Source of the DNA: Roseovarius sp. TE539
Lineage (GTDB): Bacteria; Pseudomonadota; Alphaproteobacteria; Rhodobacterales; Rhodobacteraceae
NCBI RefSeq assembly: GCF_003298505.1
Contig: NZ_QNGB01000005.1
Coordinates: forward strand, 62,001 to 126,000
DNA length: 64,000 nucleotides
Direction: 5' to 3'
A program made the position numbers and the translations under genes. Every line of letters starts with the position of its first letter. Position 1 is the stretch's first letter. Below are positions 17,965-27,957 of this stretch, piece by piece. Below the pieces are notes generated by a model. That model saw only the letters and a program-made list of their open reading frames with translations. It was not told the origin of the DNA and did no database searches.

Positions 17965-18939
17965 TCAGTTGCCCAGCATCCAGGTGCCGTCAGGCCAGAA
18001 GGCGTGGAAGGCAAAGGCGAACATCACGTCATGCACCACGTCGTTGCCATTTGCGTCGCGCACCCGCACATTGCCAACGTCCTTGCCCTGCGCGATCACC
18101 TCGGCATCAAGCGCGGACGCCTGACCGGACTCCCAGCTGATCGTGACACCGGCCTCGGTCACGCCGCCTTCCTCGCGCACCCGCGTCAGGGGCCACGCGC
18201 GGTCGCCCACGCGCACCACCCGCACCAAGGGCGGGACGCCATGCGGCGGTTGTTCACCGCGGTAGAGAAACGGGCGCGATGAACTGTCGTAAGAGACGTA
18301 AGGATTGCGCCCGTAGCGCCGCGGGTAGTTCGGTTCGGCCATCACCAGGCCCTCGGGGTTGCGGGCCTTGAAGGTGTCCCAGCTTTCCATCCAGCCGGGC
18401 AGCATCTTCAGCTCCGTGCCGGTAAGATCACCGACGATTGCCTCGCCCACGGCCTGCTGCCACCAGCTTTCGGTTTCGCGATCATACATCACCATGTCCG
18501 AATTGCGCAGCTTGCCGGACACGCCGAATGTCAACGTGCCCTGTTCGACACGGCGATCGAAGGTGATGCCCGAATTGCAAAGCGGGCAGAAGGTGACCGC
18601 GACGGGCACACCTCCGACCGTGTCATTCACGATCTCGTGAAATGTGAGGTAGCGGATGGGATAGGCGCGCGGCACCGCCCCGTCGATCTCGAGGGTCATA
18701 ACCGGTTCGTTCCCGCCGATTCGCGTCTCGTCCGACACCTTGAGGAATTCCGGGTCGCTGATCGCCGGGATGCCGTCCTTCGGAGGACCGCCCGACATGA
18801 TCTCGGACCAGTTGTCGATGCTGGACTTCTTGAAATTGGTATCCGGCCACTGGTTTTTCCAGAGCCTGGGCTCGGCATGGGCCGATCCCGCCACGAGAAG
18901 CATCACGGCAAGAAAACGGGCGAAAACGAACATGTGCAT
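17965..18939 (-). CDS. DUF3179 domain-containing secreted protein
   Basis: A 324-residue protein with a Sec signal peptide (MHMFVFARFLAVMLLVAGSA, cleavage near AHA). The mature region has the DUF3179 signature: ISDPEFLKVSDETRIGGNEP, YPIRYLTFHEIVND, VTFCPLCNSGITFDRRV and GVSGKLRNSDMVMYDRETES. The CPLC pair may bind metal or form a disulfide. The function of the family is not established. An alternative ATG two codons in (18933) is possible. It is convergent with the MttB-family gene. Confidence 0.9.
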   Translation of the reverse strand: MHMFVFARFLAVMLLVAGSAHAEPRLWKNQWPDTNFKKSSIDNWSEIMSGGPPKDGIPAISDPEFLKVSDETRIGGNEPVMTLEIDGAVPRAYPIRYLTFHEIVNDTVGGVPVAVTFCPLCNSGITFDRRVEQGTLTFGVSGKLRNSDMVMYDRETESWWQQAVGEAIVGDLTGTELKMLPGWMESWDTFKARNPEGLVMAEPNYPRRYGRNPYVSYDSSSRPFLYRGEQPPHGVPPLVRVVRVGDRAWPLTRVREEGGVTEAGVTISWESGQASALDAEVIAQGKDVGNVRVRDANGNDVVHDVMFAFAFHAFWPDGTWMLGN

Positions 18940-19040
18940 ACACTCTGGATCAGGGACGTCGTGATGCTCATGATGGGCCGTAACGCCCGATCTGCCTAGC
19001 CTCTCCCACGCGATTGTGAGCCGGGCGGAGGGCCGACGCC

Positions 19041-19820
19041 TCAGCCCTCCCTGTCGCGATTCATCCTCTCCATGACCGCATCCCAGCGCCGGTCGCGCAA
19101 CAGACGGCGAAAGGCGCGTTCCAGCTCGCCGACAGCGTCGCGTTCGTACCAGCGTCCATGGGCCAGGATCATCCGGTGCGGTGCCCAGGCGATGATCCGG
19201 TCTATGCTGTCGGCCAGCGGCTCCTTCCGGAAGGTCATTCGCATGCCGGGAGGCATCTTGCCGTCGCTGTCATCGACTCCCATCACCCAGATGAACGGCC
19301 GCGTCCAGACGGGCAGCTTCGCGGTCTCGAAATTCCGGATCAGATCCGTGACGACAAGGGTTTCGGACTCACGGTGGAAAAAGACCACCTCGTGATGCAC
19401 GCGGCTGCCCTCGACGATCATCTGCTCGATCTGGCCACTCCACGGCGCCTCTGCCTGCGGTCCGAGTTCGTGATCGCAGTGCAGCGTCACGCCCTTCCTT
19501 TCTGCCCGCGCGACCGCGCCCGGCGCGGCCCAGGTTACTGCTTCGGGATAGGCTGCCCGCCAGTCGGGGATGCTGGCATGGCAACGCCAGTTCGGGACGA
19601 TCAGATGACGGACCGGACCAAGTGCATCAAGTTCCCCCTTCAGCGCATCGGTCAGCACGGTTGGCGCGTGCACCCAGAGATCGCCGTTCTCCAGCTGCAC
19701 GACCGTCGCCCGGGTGGGGAACGGCATGCGGTACGACATGATTGCCGGCCCGTCGATCAGCCATATGCCTTTGGCCGGGGACTTGAGCGTGTTCAGCGGC
19801 TCGTAGCCCGTGGACCTCAT
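19041..19820 (-). CDS. DUF4336 domain-containing protein (metallo-beta-lactamase-like fold)
   Basis: A 259-residue cytosolic protein with the DUF4336 pattern: GIWLIDGPAIMSYRMPFPTR at the N-terminus, LWVHAPTVL, VRHLIVPNWRCHASIPDW and the ILAHGRWYERDAVGELERAF C-terminal helix. The family resembles metallo-hydrolases but lacks a full HxHxDH motif, and its biochemical role is unknown. The start overlaps the stop of the exported cyclophilin by four bases (ATGA), so it is translationally coupled as the third gene of the ppi operon. Confidence 0.85.
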   Translation of the reverse strand: MRSTGYEPLNTLKSPAKGIWLIDGPAIMSYRMPFPTRATVVQLENGDLWVHAPTVLTDALKGELDALGPVRHLIVPNWRCHASIPDWRAAYPEAVTWAAPGAVARAERKGVTLHCDHELGPQAEAPWSGQIEQMIVEGSRVHHEVVFFHRESETLVVTDLIRNFETAKLPVWTRPFIWVMGVDDSDGKMPPGMRMTFRKEPLADSIDRIIAWAPHRMILAHGRWYERDAVGELERAFRRLLRDRRWDAVMERMNRDREG

Positions 19821-20365
19821 GGGGCGGCCGTGACCCGGGTCATCACGTCCGGTCGACCGCTGACCGCACCGTTGCGCGCGTTGCCGCGCTTGATGTCATC
19901 GATCACATCCATGCCGGAGGTGACGCGCCCTACCACGGTATATTGCCCGTCAAGATGCGGCGCATCCGCAAACATGATGAAGAACTGGCTGTTGGCGCTG
20001 TCGGGATCACGACTGCGGGCCATGCCGACGACACCGCGCTCGAACGGGATCTCCGAGAACTCGGCCTTCAGGTCGGGCGCGTCACTGCCGCCGGTGCCGG
20101 CGCGGCGCATGTCGATATCGTCGATATCGCCGAACTCCACGTCGCCCGTCTGGGCCATGAACCCGTCGATCACGCGATGAAAGACGACCCCGTCATATTC
20201 CCCGGCCTCGGCCAGCGACACGACGCGCTTGACGTGGCCCGGTGCCACGTCCTCGAACAGGTCGATCTCGACGGTGCCCTGCGCCTCGCCGCCGACAACC
20301 ATTCTGAGGGAATCGCCTGCCGCGGGCGCGGCCAGCATCCCGAGGACAACCGCCAGCCTAAGCAT
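19817..20365 (-). CDS. Peptidyl-prolyl cis-trans isomerase, cyclophilin type, exported
   Basis: A 182-residue cyclophilin with an N-terminal signal peptide (MLRLAVVLGMLAAPAAG). The catalytic core is visible as VVFHRVIDGFMAQTGD, NSQFFIMFADAP and LDGQYTVVGRVTSGMD; the Trp of eukaryotic cyclophilins is replaced, as usual in bacteria. It should assist folding in the periplasm. The start lies eight bases inside the upstream cytosolic cyclophilin gene, so the two paralogues form a coupled pair. Confidence 0.93.
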   Translation of the reverse strand: MLRLAVVLGMLAAPAAGDSLRMVVGGEAQGTVEIDLFEDVAPGHVKRVVSLAEAGEYDGVVFHRVIDGFMAQTGDVEFGDIDDIDMRRAGTGGSDAPDLKAEFSEIPFERGVVGMARSRDPDSANSQFFIMFADAPHLDGQYTVVGRVTSGMDVIDDIKRGNARNGAVSGRPDVMTRVTAAP

Positions 20366-20864
20366 CCGCGGCCACCTTCACACTGATCATGCGGTCCGGA
20401 TTCTGCGGCGGCTCTCCGCGCGTTATCGCGTCCACATGCTCCATCCCGGAAACCACACGCCCGTAGACCGTGTACTGACCGTTGAGGAAATGGTTGTCCT
20501 TGAAACTGATGAAGAACTGCGAGTTCGCGCTGTCGGGATTCTGGCTTCGGGCGGCGCCGATGGTTCCGCGGTCATGCGGGATGCGGCTGAACTCGGCCTT
20601 GAGGTTGGGCAGATCGCTGCCCCCGGTACCCGCCATCCGCGGATTGTACCCGTTTTCCATGTTCGCGTTGGCAACGTCGCCCGTCTGGGCCATGAACCCG
20701 TCTATGACGCGGTGAAAGGCAACATTGTCATAATGGCCGGCACGCGCCAGTTCCTTCATCCGCGCGCAATGGGCGGGGGCCACATCGGGCAGCAGTTCGA
20801 TCGTGACGGTGCCGTCCTTCAGCTCCAGCAGAATCGTGTTCTCGGGGTCTTTGATTTCGGCCAT
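20358..20864 (-). CDS. ppiB: Peptidyl-prolyl cis-trans isomerase, cyclophilin type, cytosolic
   Basis: A 168-residue PpiB-type cyclophilin without signal peptide, beginning MAEIKDPENTILLELKDG. Core motifs are VAFHRVIDGFMAQTGD, PNLKAEFSRIPHDRG and NSQFFISFKDNHFLNGQYTV. The frame is open far upstream, but the ATG at 20864 has AAGGAGG seven bases before it and starts at the conserved N-terminus. First gene of the ppiB - exported cyclophilin - DUF4336 operon, divergent from pgk. Confidence 0.94.
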   Translation of the reverse strand: MAEIKDPENTILLELKDGTVTIELLPDVAPAHCARMKELARAGHYDNVAFHRVIDGFMAQTGDVANANMENGYNPRMAGTGGSDLPNLKAEFSRIPHDRGTIGAARSQNPDSANSQFFISFKDNHFLNGQYTVYGRVVSGMEHVDAITRGEPPQNPDRMISVKVAADA

Positions 20865-20988
20865 CGGGCCCTCCTTGATATCGTGCCCCGTACCTAGGCG
20901 CTCGGCCGGTGATTGCCAAGCGCCGAGGTTGACGCCGATGTGCCTTCGCGCCATGACGGCCCCGCGACAGTCCTGAAAAGGAGGCGAC

Positions 20989-22173
20989 ATGGCCTGGAAG
21001 ACGCTCGACGACATGGACCTCGACGGAAAGCGCGTGCTCACCCGTGTGGACATAAACGTGCCGGTCGAGGAAGGCCGGGTTACCGATGCCACACGCATCG
21101 AACGCGTCAAGCCGACGGTTGACGACATTCTGGCTAAGGGCGGCACACCGATCCTGATCGCGCATTTCGGACGTCCGAAGGGAAAGGTGGTGCCGGACAT
21201 GTCTCTCCGGGCCGTGTTGCCGGCTGTCGAGGCCGCCCTTGGCCGCTCGGTCATCTTCATCGATTCACTCGAGGACGCCGAGGCGCCGGCAGCCGGGGCG
21301 CAGCGCGGCGAGGTCCTGCTGCTGGAAAACATCCGCTTTCACCCCGGCGAGGAAGCCAACGATCCCGATTTCGCCCGCAGGCTCGCGGCACTTGGCGATG
21401 TCTACTGCAATGACGCGTTTTCGGCCGCGCACCGTGCCCACGCGTCGACCGAAGGGGTGGCGCATCACCTGCCATCCTGCGCGGGGCGGCTGATGCAAGC
21501 CGAACTGCAGGCGCTCGAAGCCGCGCTCGCGACACCGCAACGGCCGGTTCTCGCGGTAGTGGGCGGCGCCAAGGTCTCGACCAAGATCGACCTGCTGTCA
21601 AACCTTGTCGAAAAGGTTGATCAGCTGGTGATCGGCGGTGGCATGGCCAACACGTTTCTCGCCGCTCAGGGACTCGATGTCGGCAAGTCCCTGTGCGAAC
21701 ATGACATGCTTGCGACCGCGCGCGAGATCGCGGCGAAAGCGGCGCGCACCGGATGCGAGATCCTGCTGCCGCGTGACGTGGTGGTGGCGCGCGAATTCCG
21801 TGAAGGTGCCGAACACGAGACGGTCAGGGCCGAGGATTGCCCCGCCGATGCGATGATCCTGGATGCCGGTCCCGAGAGCGTGGCCCATATCCAGCAGGCC
21901 CTCGATCGCGCCAGAACGCTGATCTGGAACGGCCCGCTGGGAGCGTTCGAGATCGCGCCGTTCGATACCGCCACCAATGACGCTGCCGCTTATGCCGCGG
22001 GGCTCAGCCGGCAGGGCAAGCTGATCTCCGTGGCCGGAGGCGGAGACACGGTCGCGGCGCTCAACAAGGCTGATGCAGCCCAGCAGTTCAGCTATATCTC
22101 CACCGCCGGCGGCGCCTTTCTTGAATGGATGGAAGGCAGGGACCTGCCCGGCGTTGCGGCGCTCAAGGGCTAA
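20989..22173 (+). CDS. pgk: Phosphoglycerate kinase
   Basis: A 394-residue glycolytic/gluconeogenic enzyme interconverting 1,3-bisphosphoglycerate and 3-phosphoglycerate with ATP formation. The N-domain substrate motif is [13 protein letters not shown], and the adenine-side residues are in [14 protein letters not shown]. The C-terminal loop is [11 protein letters not shown] near residue 350. AAAGGAGG lies five to eight bases before the ATG. It is followed 116 bases downstream by the class I aldolase, forming a small glycolytic cluster. Confidence 0.97.
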   Translation: MAWKTLDDMDLDGKRVLTRVDINVPVEEGRVTDATRIERVKPTVDDILAKGGTPILIAHFGRPKGKVVPDMSLRAVLPAVEAALGRSVIFIDSLEDAEAPAAGAQRGEVLLLENIRFHPGEEANDPDFARRLAALGDVYCNDAFSAAHRAHASTEGVAHHLPSCAGRLMQAELQALEAALATPQRPVLAVVGGAKVSTKIDLLSNLVEKVDQLVIGGGMANTFLAAQGLDVGKSLCEHDMLATAREIAAKAARTGCEILLPRDVVVAREFREGAEHETVRAEDCPADAMILDAGPESVAHIQQALDRARTLIWNGPLGAFEIAPFDTATNDAAAYAAGLSRQGKLISVAGGGDTVAALNKADAAQQFSYISTAGGAFLEWMEGRDLPGVAALKG

Positions 22174-22289
22174 CGGCGCTTCGGCGGCGACCACCATGTA
22201 AAGACGTTAGCGCCACCACAATTGCAACACCGCGGCCGCTCGCCTAGAACCCGGCGCAGTTCATGAAATCACCGGGCGGGACAGGGACA

Positions 22290-23183
22290 ATGACCAAAGC
22301 GATACAGGCAGAGAAAATCCGGACCGGCAACGGCTTTATCGCCGCGCTCGATCAATCGGGGGGCTCGACACCCAAGGCGCTCAGGCTCTACGGCGTCGCC
22401 GAGGATGCCTATGCGTCGGACGCCGAGATGTTCGACCTGATCCACGCGATGCGCAGCCGGATCGTCCGCGCCCCGGCCTTCTCGGGGGATCGCATCATCG
22501 GCGCCATCCTGTTCGAGCAGACCATGGACCGCGATATCGGTGGCAAGCCTTCTGCCGAATACCTGTGGGAGGATCGCGGCGTGGTCCCCTTCCTTAAGGT
22601 CGACAAGGGGCTGGAGGCCGAGGCGGACGGCGTGCGGCAGATGAAGCCGATGCCCGATCTGGACGCGGTTCTGGCCCGGGCCGTGCAAAAGGGCATGTTC
22701 GGCACCAAGATGCGCTCGGTCATCGACGGCGCATCGCCGTCCGGAATCCGGGCCAATGTCGCCCAGCAATTCGATGTGGCGCGCAAGATCCTGGCGCACG
22801 GGCTGGTGCCGATCATCGAGCCCGAGGTGACGATCTCGATCAGTGACAAGGCGGCGGCCGAAGACCTCCTGCGCGAAGAGATCGCCGCGCAACTCGACGA
22901 GTTGCCCGAAGACAGCCATGTCATGCTAAAGCTGACCCTGCCAGAGGCCGATAACCATTACCGTCCTTTCGTTGAGCATGGCCGGGTGCTGCGTGTCGTG
23001 GCGCTGTCGGGGGGATACACCCGCGAAGAGGCCAATGCCCGGCTGGCGCGGAACGCCGGCGTTGTCGCCAGTTTCTCGCGCGCCCTGACAGAAGGTCTCT
23101 CGGCGGATCAGTCCGAAGCGGACTTCAACCGTGTCCTGGAGCAGTCGATCGAAAGTATCTACAAGGCGTCCGTCGCGGGGTGA
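22290..23183 (+). CDS. Fructose-bisphosphate aldolase, class I
   Basis: A 297-residue Schiff-base aldolase of the bacterial class I type cleaving fructose 1,6-bisphosphate. It has FIAALDQSGGSTPKALRLYG at the N-terminus, GTKMRSVIDGASPSGI, PIIEPEV and VMLKLTLPEADNHY, where the Lys in LKLTLP is the likely Schiff-base residue; ALSGGYTREEAN binds phosphate. ATG at 22290 is preferred over the ATG nine codons upstream because it starts the conserved region and is preceded by AGGGA. Cotranscription with pgk is plausible. Confidence 0.92.
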   Translation: MTKAIQAEKIRTGNGFIAALDQSGGSTPKALRLYGVAEDAYASDAEMFDLIHAMRSRIVRAPAFSGDRIIGAILFEQTMDRDIGGKPSAEYLWEDRGVVPFLKVDKGLEAEADGVRQMKPMPDLDAVLARAVQKGMFGTKMRSVIDGASPSGIRANVAQQFDVARKILAHGLVPIIEPEVTISISDKAAAEDLLREEIAAQLDELPEDSHVMLKLTLPEADNHYRPFVEHGRVLRVVALSGGYTREEANARLARNAGVVASFSRALTEGLSADQSEADFNRVLEQSIESIYKASVAG

Positions 23184-23218
23184 AAAGGCGGGCTGGCCCA
23201 GGTCGTGCCGGATCGGGC

Positions 23219-24898
23219 TCACCCGTGGGTCTGAGGGTCGTTCGGGATTGAATGCGACACGCCCCGGGCCGGCTGCGTGGAGTCCAGCCGCGCCAGGATC
23301 CGGTCCGTATCCACATCGCCAATCGCACCGGCCACCCGGCCCCGCGGCCCCGCGAGGCGTGTCGCAACATACGCCTCCGAAACCGCGGCTGGGGCCTGCC
23401 TGATCAGGACCGACGCGGTCAGAAGCGTCGCAATGCTTTCGGCATACCAGCGCGCCAACCCCTCGTCGGGCAGGCTTGGAAACCGCTCCATATGCGCTCT
23501 CAGAGCGGCATCATACCCCCGGTTCGTCCCCGCGGCAGCACCGAGTTCGTCGCTCAGAAGATCGCCCGCCTCGGGCGCACGTCGCAGGGTGCGCAGGATA
23601 TCGAGACAGATCACGTTGCCCGACCCTTCCCAGATGGAGTTGAGCGGCGCCTCGCGGTAAAGAAGGGGCATCGGCGTGTCCTCCACGTAACCCATGCCGC
23701 CGATCGCCTCCATCGCCTCGTAGATCACTCCGGGACACAGCTTGTTGCCAAGGAACTTGGCCAAAGCGACCGCCAGCCGCGCATAAGCGCCCTCGGCGGG
23801 ATCCCCGCCGCCGAACCGGCCCGCCACGTGCAGCCCGAGCGCGAGCGTCCCCTCCCAGTCCAGCGCCAGGTCCGCCAGCACGCGGCGCATCAGGGGCTGA
23901 TCGATCAGCCGCTTCTGGAAGGCGCTTCGGTGGCTGACCCAGTGATGGGCATGCCCGATCGCCGCCCGCATGAGGCCCGCCGGTGCCATCGCCGTATCAA
24001 GCCGCGTATGGTGCACCATCTCGATGATGCGCCGCACGCCCTCGCCCTCCTCTCCCAGACGGATGGCCCGCGCGCCCGCGTACTCGATCTCGGCCGAAGC
24101 GTTGGCGCGGTTGCCAAGCTTGTCCTTGAGGCGCTGGATCCGAATGGCGTTGCGTTCCCCTTCCAGCCAGCGGGGCACCAGAAAACAGGTCAACCCGCCC
24201 TCGGACTGTGCCAGCGTCAGGAACCCGTCGGACATCGGCGCCGAACAGAACCACTTGTGACCATGCAGGACATGCCCGTCCTCGCTGCGCCGCGCCGTGG
24301 TCGTATTGGCACGCACGTCCGATCCGCCCTGCTTCTCGGTCATCGCCATGCCCATGGTGACGCCGTGTTTGATCGCCATCGGAACCGGCCGAGGATCGTA
24401 TTCCCGCGCCAGCAGTTTCGCCGCCCAGTCGCGGGCCGTTCCGGTATCTGTCCCGATGGCGGGCACCGCCGCGTAGGTCATCGTCATCGGACAGCAGACG
24501 CCCGGCTCGACCTGGCTGGTGATATACACCATTGCGGCGTGTGTCGCGTGCCCGCCATCACCCGGCTCCCAGGCGGTGGCCGCGTAACCAGCCTTCATTC
24601 CGGCCCGCATCAGCTCGTGGTACGCGGGATGGAACCTTACCTCGTCCAGACGCCGCCCACCTGCATCGAAAAGCACCGCTTCCGGCGGGTGCCGGTTGGC
24701 ATCGCGCCCGGCGGCGCGCATCCCGGCACGGCCCATCAGCGCACCATAGGCCGCCAGCGTCCCGGAATCGGCCCCGGCGGCGCCGGCGTGATCACGCAAT
24801 GCAGGGTCCTGCGCCCAGAGATCCGTATCACCCGGGTCCTCGGGCTGGTTGAGAACCTCGTGCGTGCCCAGGTCGCTGCGCGCTGGAGAATGTGTCAT
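23219..24898 (-). CDS. AidB-like acyl-CoA dehydrogenase
   Basis: A 559-residue flavoprotein matching the AidB branch of acyl-CoA dehydrogenases. It has THEVLNQPED at the N-terminus, RLDEVRFHPAYHELMRAG, GMAMTEKQGGSDVRANTT, GHKWFCSAPMSDGFLTLAQ, RLKDKLGNRANASAEIEY and NSIWEGSGNVICLDILR. E. coli AidB binds DNA and FAD and is induced by alkylation. Here no ada-type regulator is adjacent, and involvement in alkylation protection is only by homology. About 18 residues longer than the E. coli protein. Convergent with the aldolase gene and divergent from ftsB. Confidence 0.9.
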   Translation of the reverse strand: MTHSPARSDLGTHEVLNQPEDPGDTDLWAQDPALRDHAGAAGADSGTLAAYGALMGRAGMRAAGRDANRHPPEAVLFDAGGRRLDEVRFHPAYHELMRAGMKAGYAATAWEPGDGGHATHAAMVYITSQVEPGVCCPMTMTYAAVPAIGTDTGTARDWAAKLLAREYDPRPVPMAIKHGVTMGMAMTEKQGGSDVRANTTTARRSEDGHVLHGHKWFCSAPMSDGFLTLAQSEGGLTCFLVPRWLEGERNAIRIQRLKDKLGNRANASAEIEYAGARAIRLGEEGEGVRRIIEMVHHTRLDTAMAPAGLMRAAIGHAHHWVSHRSAFQKRLIDQPLMRRVLADLALDWEGTLALGLHVAGRFGGGDPAEGAYARLAVALAKFLGNKLCPGVIYEAMEAIGGMGYVEDTPMPLLYREAPLNSIWEGSGNVICLDILRTLRRAPEAGDLLSDELGAAAGTNRGYDAALRAHMERFPSLPDEGLARWYAESIATLLTASVLIRQAPAAVSEAYVATRLAGPRGRVAGAIGDVDTDRILARLDSTQPARGVSHSIPNDPQTHG

Positions 24899-25032
24899 CG
24901 GCCGCCTCCCTCGCCATGCATGCAGGGTAACGCCGCAAACCGGATCAGGGAAAGGGGATTCACATGCTTGCCGCTCTGTGGCATTGTGTTGGCGGCGTCC
25001 GCAAGAGGCGCAAAGGCAGAGGCAGTGCAGAC

Positions 25033-25332
25033 ATGTCCAAAGGCAACCGCCCCGCGATCGGGGTTCTGGTCTACTTCACCCTCGCCTGCGCCATCGGCGG
25101 CTATTTCACGTTTGCCGCGGTGCAGGGCGATTACGGCATCTTCAGCCGTGCCGAGATCGAGGCCGAGACACGCGAATTGCGGACGCGCCTCGAGGAGATA
25201 GAAGCGCGGGTCGCAAGGATGGAGAATCTCACCCGTCGCCTGTCGGACGAATACCTTGACCTCGATCTTCTGGATCAGCAGGCCCGCGACGTGCTCGGCC
25301 TGCTCCGTGCCGATGAGCTGGTGATCCGCTGA
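25033..25332 (+). CDS. ftsB: FtsB/DivIC family septum formation initiator
   Basis: A 99-residue bitopic membrane protein. After a short basic N-terminus (MSKGNRPAIG) comes one membrane helix (about 10-30), then a coiled coil of heptads (~37-75) rich in Glu, Arg and Leu, then the LDLDLLDQQARDVLGLLRAD segment typical of alphaproteobacterial FtsB. It acts in the FtsQLB divisome complex. ATG at 25033 is preferred over an upstream in-frame ATG that would add a hydrophilic 23-residue leader. It lies just before the pdh operon, a common neighbourhood in Rhodobacterales. Confidence 0.85.
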   Translation: MSKGNRPAIGVLVYFTLACAIGGYFTFAAVQGDYGIFSRAEIEAETRELRTRLEEIEARVARMENLTRRLSDEYLDLDLLDQQARDVLGLLRADELVIR

Positions 25333-25460
25333 ACGGGTCGATACCCGGCCGCCACGCCGTTGCCTGCCCACCTCGCGAGGCGGCCCGGAAGGGCCGAAGA
25401 GCGCCTGCGACACAGGATGCTCAAATTCGCTCTCGAAATGGCGTGCCTGATGGTGTAAAT

Positions 25461-25482
25461 GGTAGTTTAACGCTAAACTACC
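25461..25482. promoter_or_regulatory. Perfect 22-base palindrome in front of pdhA, operator candidate
   Basis: The 9-base arms GGTAGTTTA (25461-25469) and TAAACTACC (25474-25482) are perfect inverted repeats around ACGC. The dyad is AT-rich in a GC-rich setting and ends ten bases before the pdhA Shine-Dalgarno AAGGAG (25492-25497), as expected for a repressor site. No T-run follows, so it is not an intrinsic terminator. The regulator is not identified. Confidence 0.6.
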
Positions 25483-25507
25483 TTGCATCATAAGGAGTCG
25501 TCCGCCC

Positions 25508-26551
25508 ATGGCCGCCCCAAAAAGCACAAAGAAATCCAATATTTCCGCGGATGAGCTCAAGGGCCATTACCGCGATATGCTGCTGATCCGCCGATTCGAG
25601 GAAAAGGCGGGGCAGCTTTACGGCATGGGGCTGATCGGCGGGTTCTGCCATCTCTACATCGGGCAGGAGGCCGTTGTCGTCGGTCTTGAAGCGGCCGCCG
25701 AAGAGGGCGACAAGCGCATCACCACCTACCGCGACCACGGCCACATGCTGGCCTGCGGGATGGATCCGAACGGTGTCATGGCCGAACTGACGGGCCGCGA
25801 CGGCGGCTATTCGCGCGGCAAGGGCGGCTCGATGCACATGTTTTCCAAGGAAAAGCATTTCTACGGCGGCCACGGCATCGTCGGCGCCAACGTGCCGCTC
25901 GGCGCAGGGCTCGCCTTCGCGGACAAGTACCGCGGCGAGGACCGCGTGACCTTCACCTATTTCGGCGACGGTGCCGCAAATCAGGGTCAGGTCTATGAAA
26001 CCTTCAACATGGCTGCCCTTTGGGATCTGCCGGTGGTCTTCGTGATCGAGAACAACCAGTATGCAATGGGCACATCGCAGAAACGTTCCACCTCCACGCC
26101 CGACATCTACACCCGTGGCGAGGCCTTCGGCATCCCCGGCGAGGCGGTGGACGGCATGGATGTTCTGGCGGTCAAGGCGGCAGGCGACAAGGCGGTCAAG
26201 CACTGCCGGTCGGGCAAGGGGCCATACATCCTGGAAATCAAGACCTACCGTTACCGCGGCCACTCCATGTCCGACCCGGCGAAATACAGGACCCGCGAGG
26301 AAGTTCAGAAGATGCGCGAGGAAAAGGACGCGATCGAACATGTCCGCGACCTGCTGCTGAGTGGCGATCACGCCAGCGAGGAGGACCTCAAGGCGATCGA
26401 CAAGGAGATCAAGGAAATCGTGAACGCCTCGGCGGAGTTTGCCAAGGAAAGCCCGGAACCCGAACCCGAGGAACTCTGGACAGACATCTACGCCGACGTG
26501 ACGCCGCAAAACCAGGTTGCCGGAGAAGGAGAAGAAACCAATGCCAACTGA
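25508..26551 (+). CDS. pdhA: Pyruvate dehydrogenase E1 component, alpha subunit
   Basis: A 347-residue thiamine-diphosphate enzyme subunit that decarboxylates pyruvate in the pyruvate dehydrogenase complex. Motifs: [19 protein letters not shown], the TPP/Mg site [17 protein letters not shown]...[11 protein letters not shown], and the phosphorylation-loop-like [18 protein letters not shown]. The E1 is the heterotetrameric (alpha2beta2) type. Its 3' end overlaps pdhB by 11 bases. The C-terminal ~40 residues are acidic. First gene of the pdhA-pdhB-pdhC operon. Confidence 0.97.
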   Translation: MAAPKSTKKSNISADELKGHYRDMLLIRRFEEKAGQLYGMGLIGGFCHLYIGQEAVVVGLEAAAEEGDKRITTYRDHGHMLACGMDPNGVMAELTGRDGGYSRGKGGSMHMFSKEKHFYGGHGIVGANVPLGAGLAFADKYRGEDRVTFTYFGDGAANQGQVYETFNMAALWDLPVVFVIENNQYAMGTSQKRSTSTPDIYTRGEAFGIPGEAVDGMDVLAVKAAGDKAVKHCRSGKGPYILEIKTYRYRGHSMSDPAKYRTREEVQKMREEKDAIEHVRDLLLSGDHASEEDLKAIDKEIKEIVNASAEFAKESPEPEPEELWTDIYADVTPQNQVAGEGEETNAN

Positions 26552-27944
26552 AATTCTCATGCCGGCGCTCTCCCCGACCATGGAGGAAGGCACCCTGGCG
26601 AAATGGCTCGTCAAGGAAGGCGACACTGTCAGTTCCGGTGACATCCTCGCCGAGATCGAGACCGACAAGGCGACGATGGAATTCGAAGCCGTCGATGAAG
26701 GCACGGTGGGCAAGATCCTGGTGGCCGAGGGCACCGAGGCCGTGAAGGTCAACACGGCCATCGCGGTACTTCTGGACGAAGGCGAAGACGCCGGCGACAT
26801 CGACAAGGCAGCCGCATCGGCCCCTGGGTCCGGCTCCGGGCAGACGCAAGAGGCACCCGACGAGAGAGCACCCGAGAAAGCCACCGCCAAGGCCAGGTCC
26901 GGCGCCGCGCAAGGCGAGGCGCTGACGCCCAACACCGAACCGGACTGGCCCCAAGGCACCGAGACAGCCAACCAGACGGTGCGCGAGGCGCTCAATTCCG
27001 CCATCGCCGAGGAACTGCGCCGCGACGACTCGGTGTTTCTCATGGGCGAGGAGGTTGCCGAATACGAAGGCGCCTACAAGATCACCCAGGGATTGCTGGA
27101 CGAGTTCGGCGCGCGCCGGATCATCGACACGCCGATCACGGAACACGGTTTCGCCGGCATCGGCGTCGGGGCCGCGCTTGGTGGTCTTCGGCCGATCGTG
27201 GAGTTCATGACCTGGAACTTCGCCATGCAGGCCATCGACCAGATCATCAACTCCGCTGCCAAGACGCTCTACATGTCCGGCGGCCAGATGGGTTGTCCTA
27301 TCGTCTTCCGCGGACCCAACGGCGCCGCCGCGCGTGTCGGCGCCCAGCACAGCCAGGACTACGCGACATGGTACTCGCAGGTGCCGGGCCTCAAGGTGGT
27401 GCAGCCCTATTCGGCCTCTGACGCCAAGGGCCTTCTGAAATCCGCGATCCGCGATCCCAACCCGGTGATCTTCCTCGAGAACGAGATCCTCTATGGCAAG
27501 AGCTTCGAGGTGCCGGTGCTTGATGATTTCACCGTGCCCTTCGGCAAGGCCCGTGTCTGGCGCGAGGGGGATGACGTAACCATCGTCAGCTTCGGCATCG
27601 GCATGACCTACGCGATGGAAGCGGCCGAAAAGCTTGCGGAGAACGGGATCGAGGCCGAGGTGATCGATCTGCGCACCCTGCGTCCCATCGACTACGACAC
27701 CGTGATCGCGAGTGTGCGAAAGACCAACCGCTGCGTCACCGTCGAGGAAGGCTGGCCGGTCTGCGCCATCGGCAACCACATCTCGGCGGTGCTGATGGAA
27801 CGGGCCTTCGACTGGCTCGATGCGCCGGTGATCAACTGCACGGGCAAGGATGTGCCCATGCCCTATGCCGCCAACCTGGAGAAGATGGCGCTGACCTCGA
27901 CCGACGAAGTGCTCGAGGCCGTGCGCCAGGTGACCTACCGGTAA
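26541..27944 (+). CDS. pdhB: Pyruvate dehydrogenase E1 component, beta subunit with N-terminal lipoyl domain
   Basis: A 467-residue protein with an N-terminal lipoyl domain (residues 1-80, lipoyl Lys in ETDKATMEF), a ~55-residue Ala/Pro/Glu linker, then the E1-beta transketolase fold ([40 protein letters not shown]). The lipoyl domain is nearly identical to that of the downstream E2. Such fused E1-beta subunits are known in Rhodobacterales and Rhizobiales. Start at 26541 overlaps the end of pdhA, with GGAGAAG ahead. Confidence 0.97.
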   Translation: MPTEILMPALSPTMEEGTLAKWLVKEGDTVSSGDILAEIETDKATMEFEAVDEGTVGKILVAEGTEAVKVNTAIAVLLDEGEDAGDIDKAAASAPGSGSGQTQEAPDERAPEKATAKARSGAAQGEALTPNTEPDWPQGTETANQTVREALNSAIAEELRRDDSVFLMGEEVAEYEGAYKITQGLLDEFGARRIIDTPITEHGFAGIGVGAALGGLRPIVEFMTWNFAMQAIDQIINSAAKTLYMSGGQMGCPIVFRGPNGAAARVGAQHSQDYATWYSQVPGLKVVQPYSASDAKGLLKSAIRDPNPVIFLENEILYGKSFEVPVLDDFTVPFGKARVWREGDDVTIVSFGIGMTYAMEAAEKLAENGIEAEVIDLRTLRPIDYDTVIASVRKTNRCVTVEEGWPVCAIGNHISAVLMERAFDWLDAPVINCTGKDVPMPYAANLEKMALTSTDEVLEAVRQVTYR

Positions 27945-27957
27945 GGAGACAAGAGCG

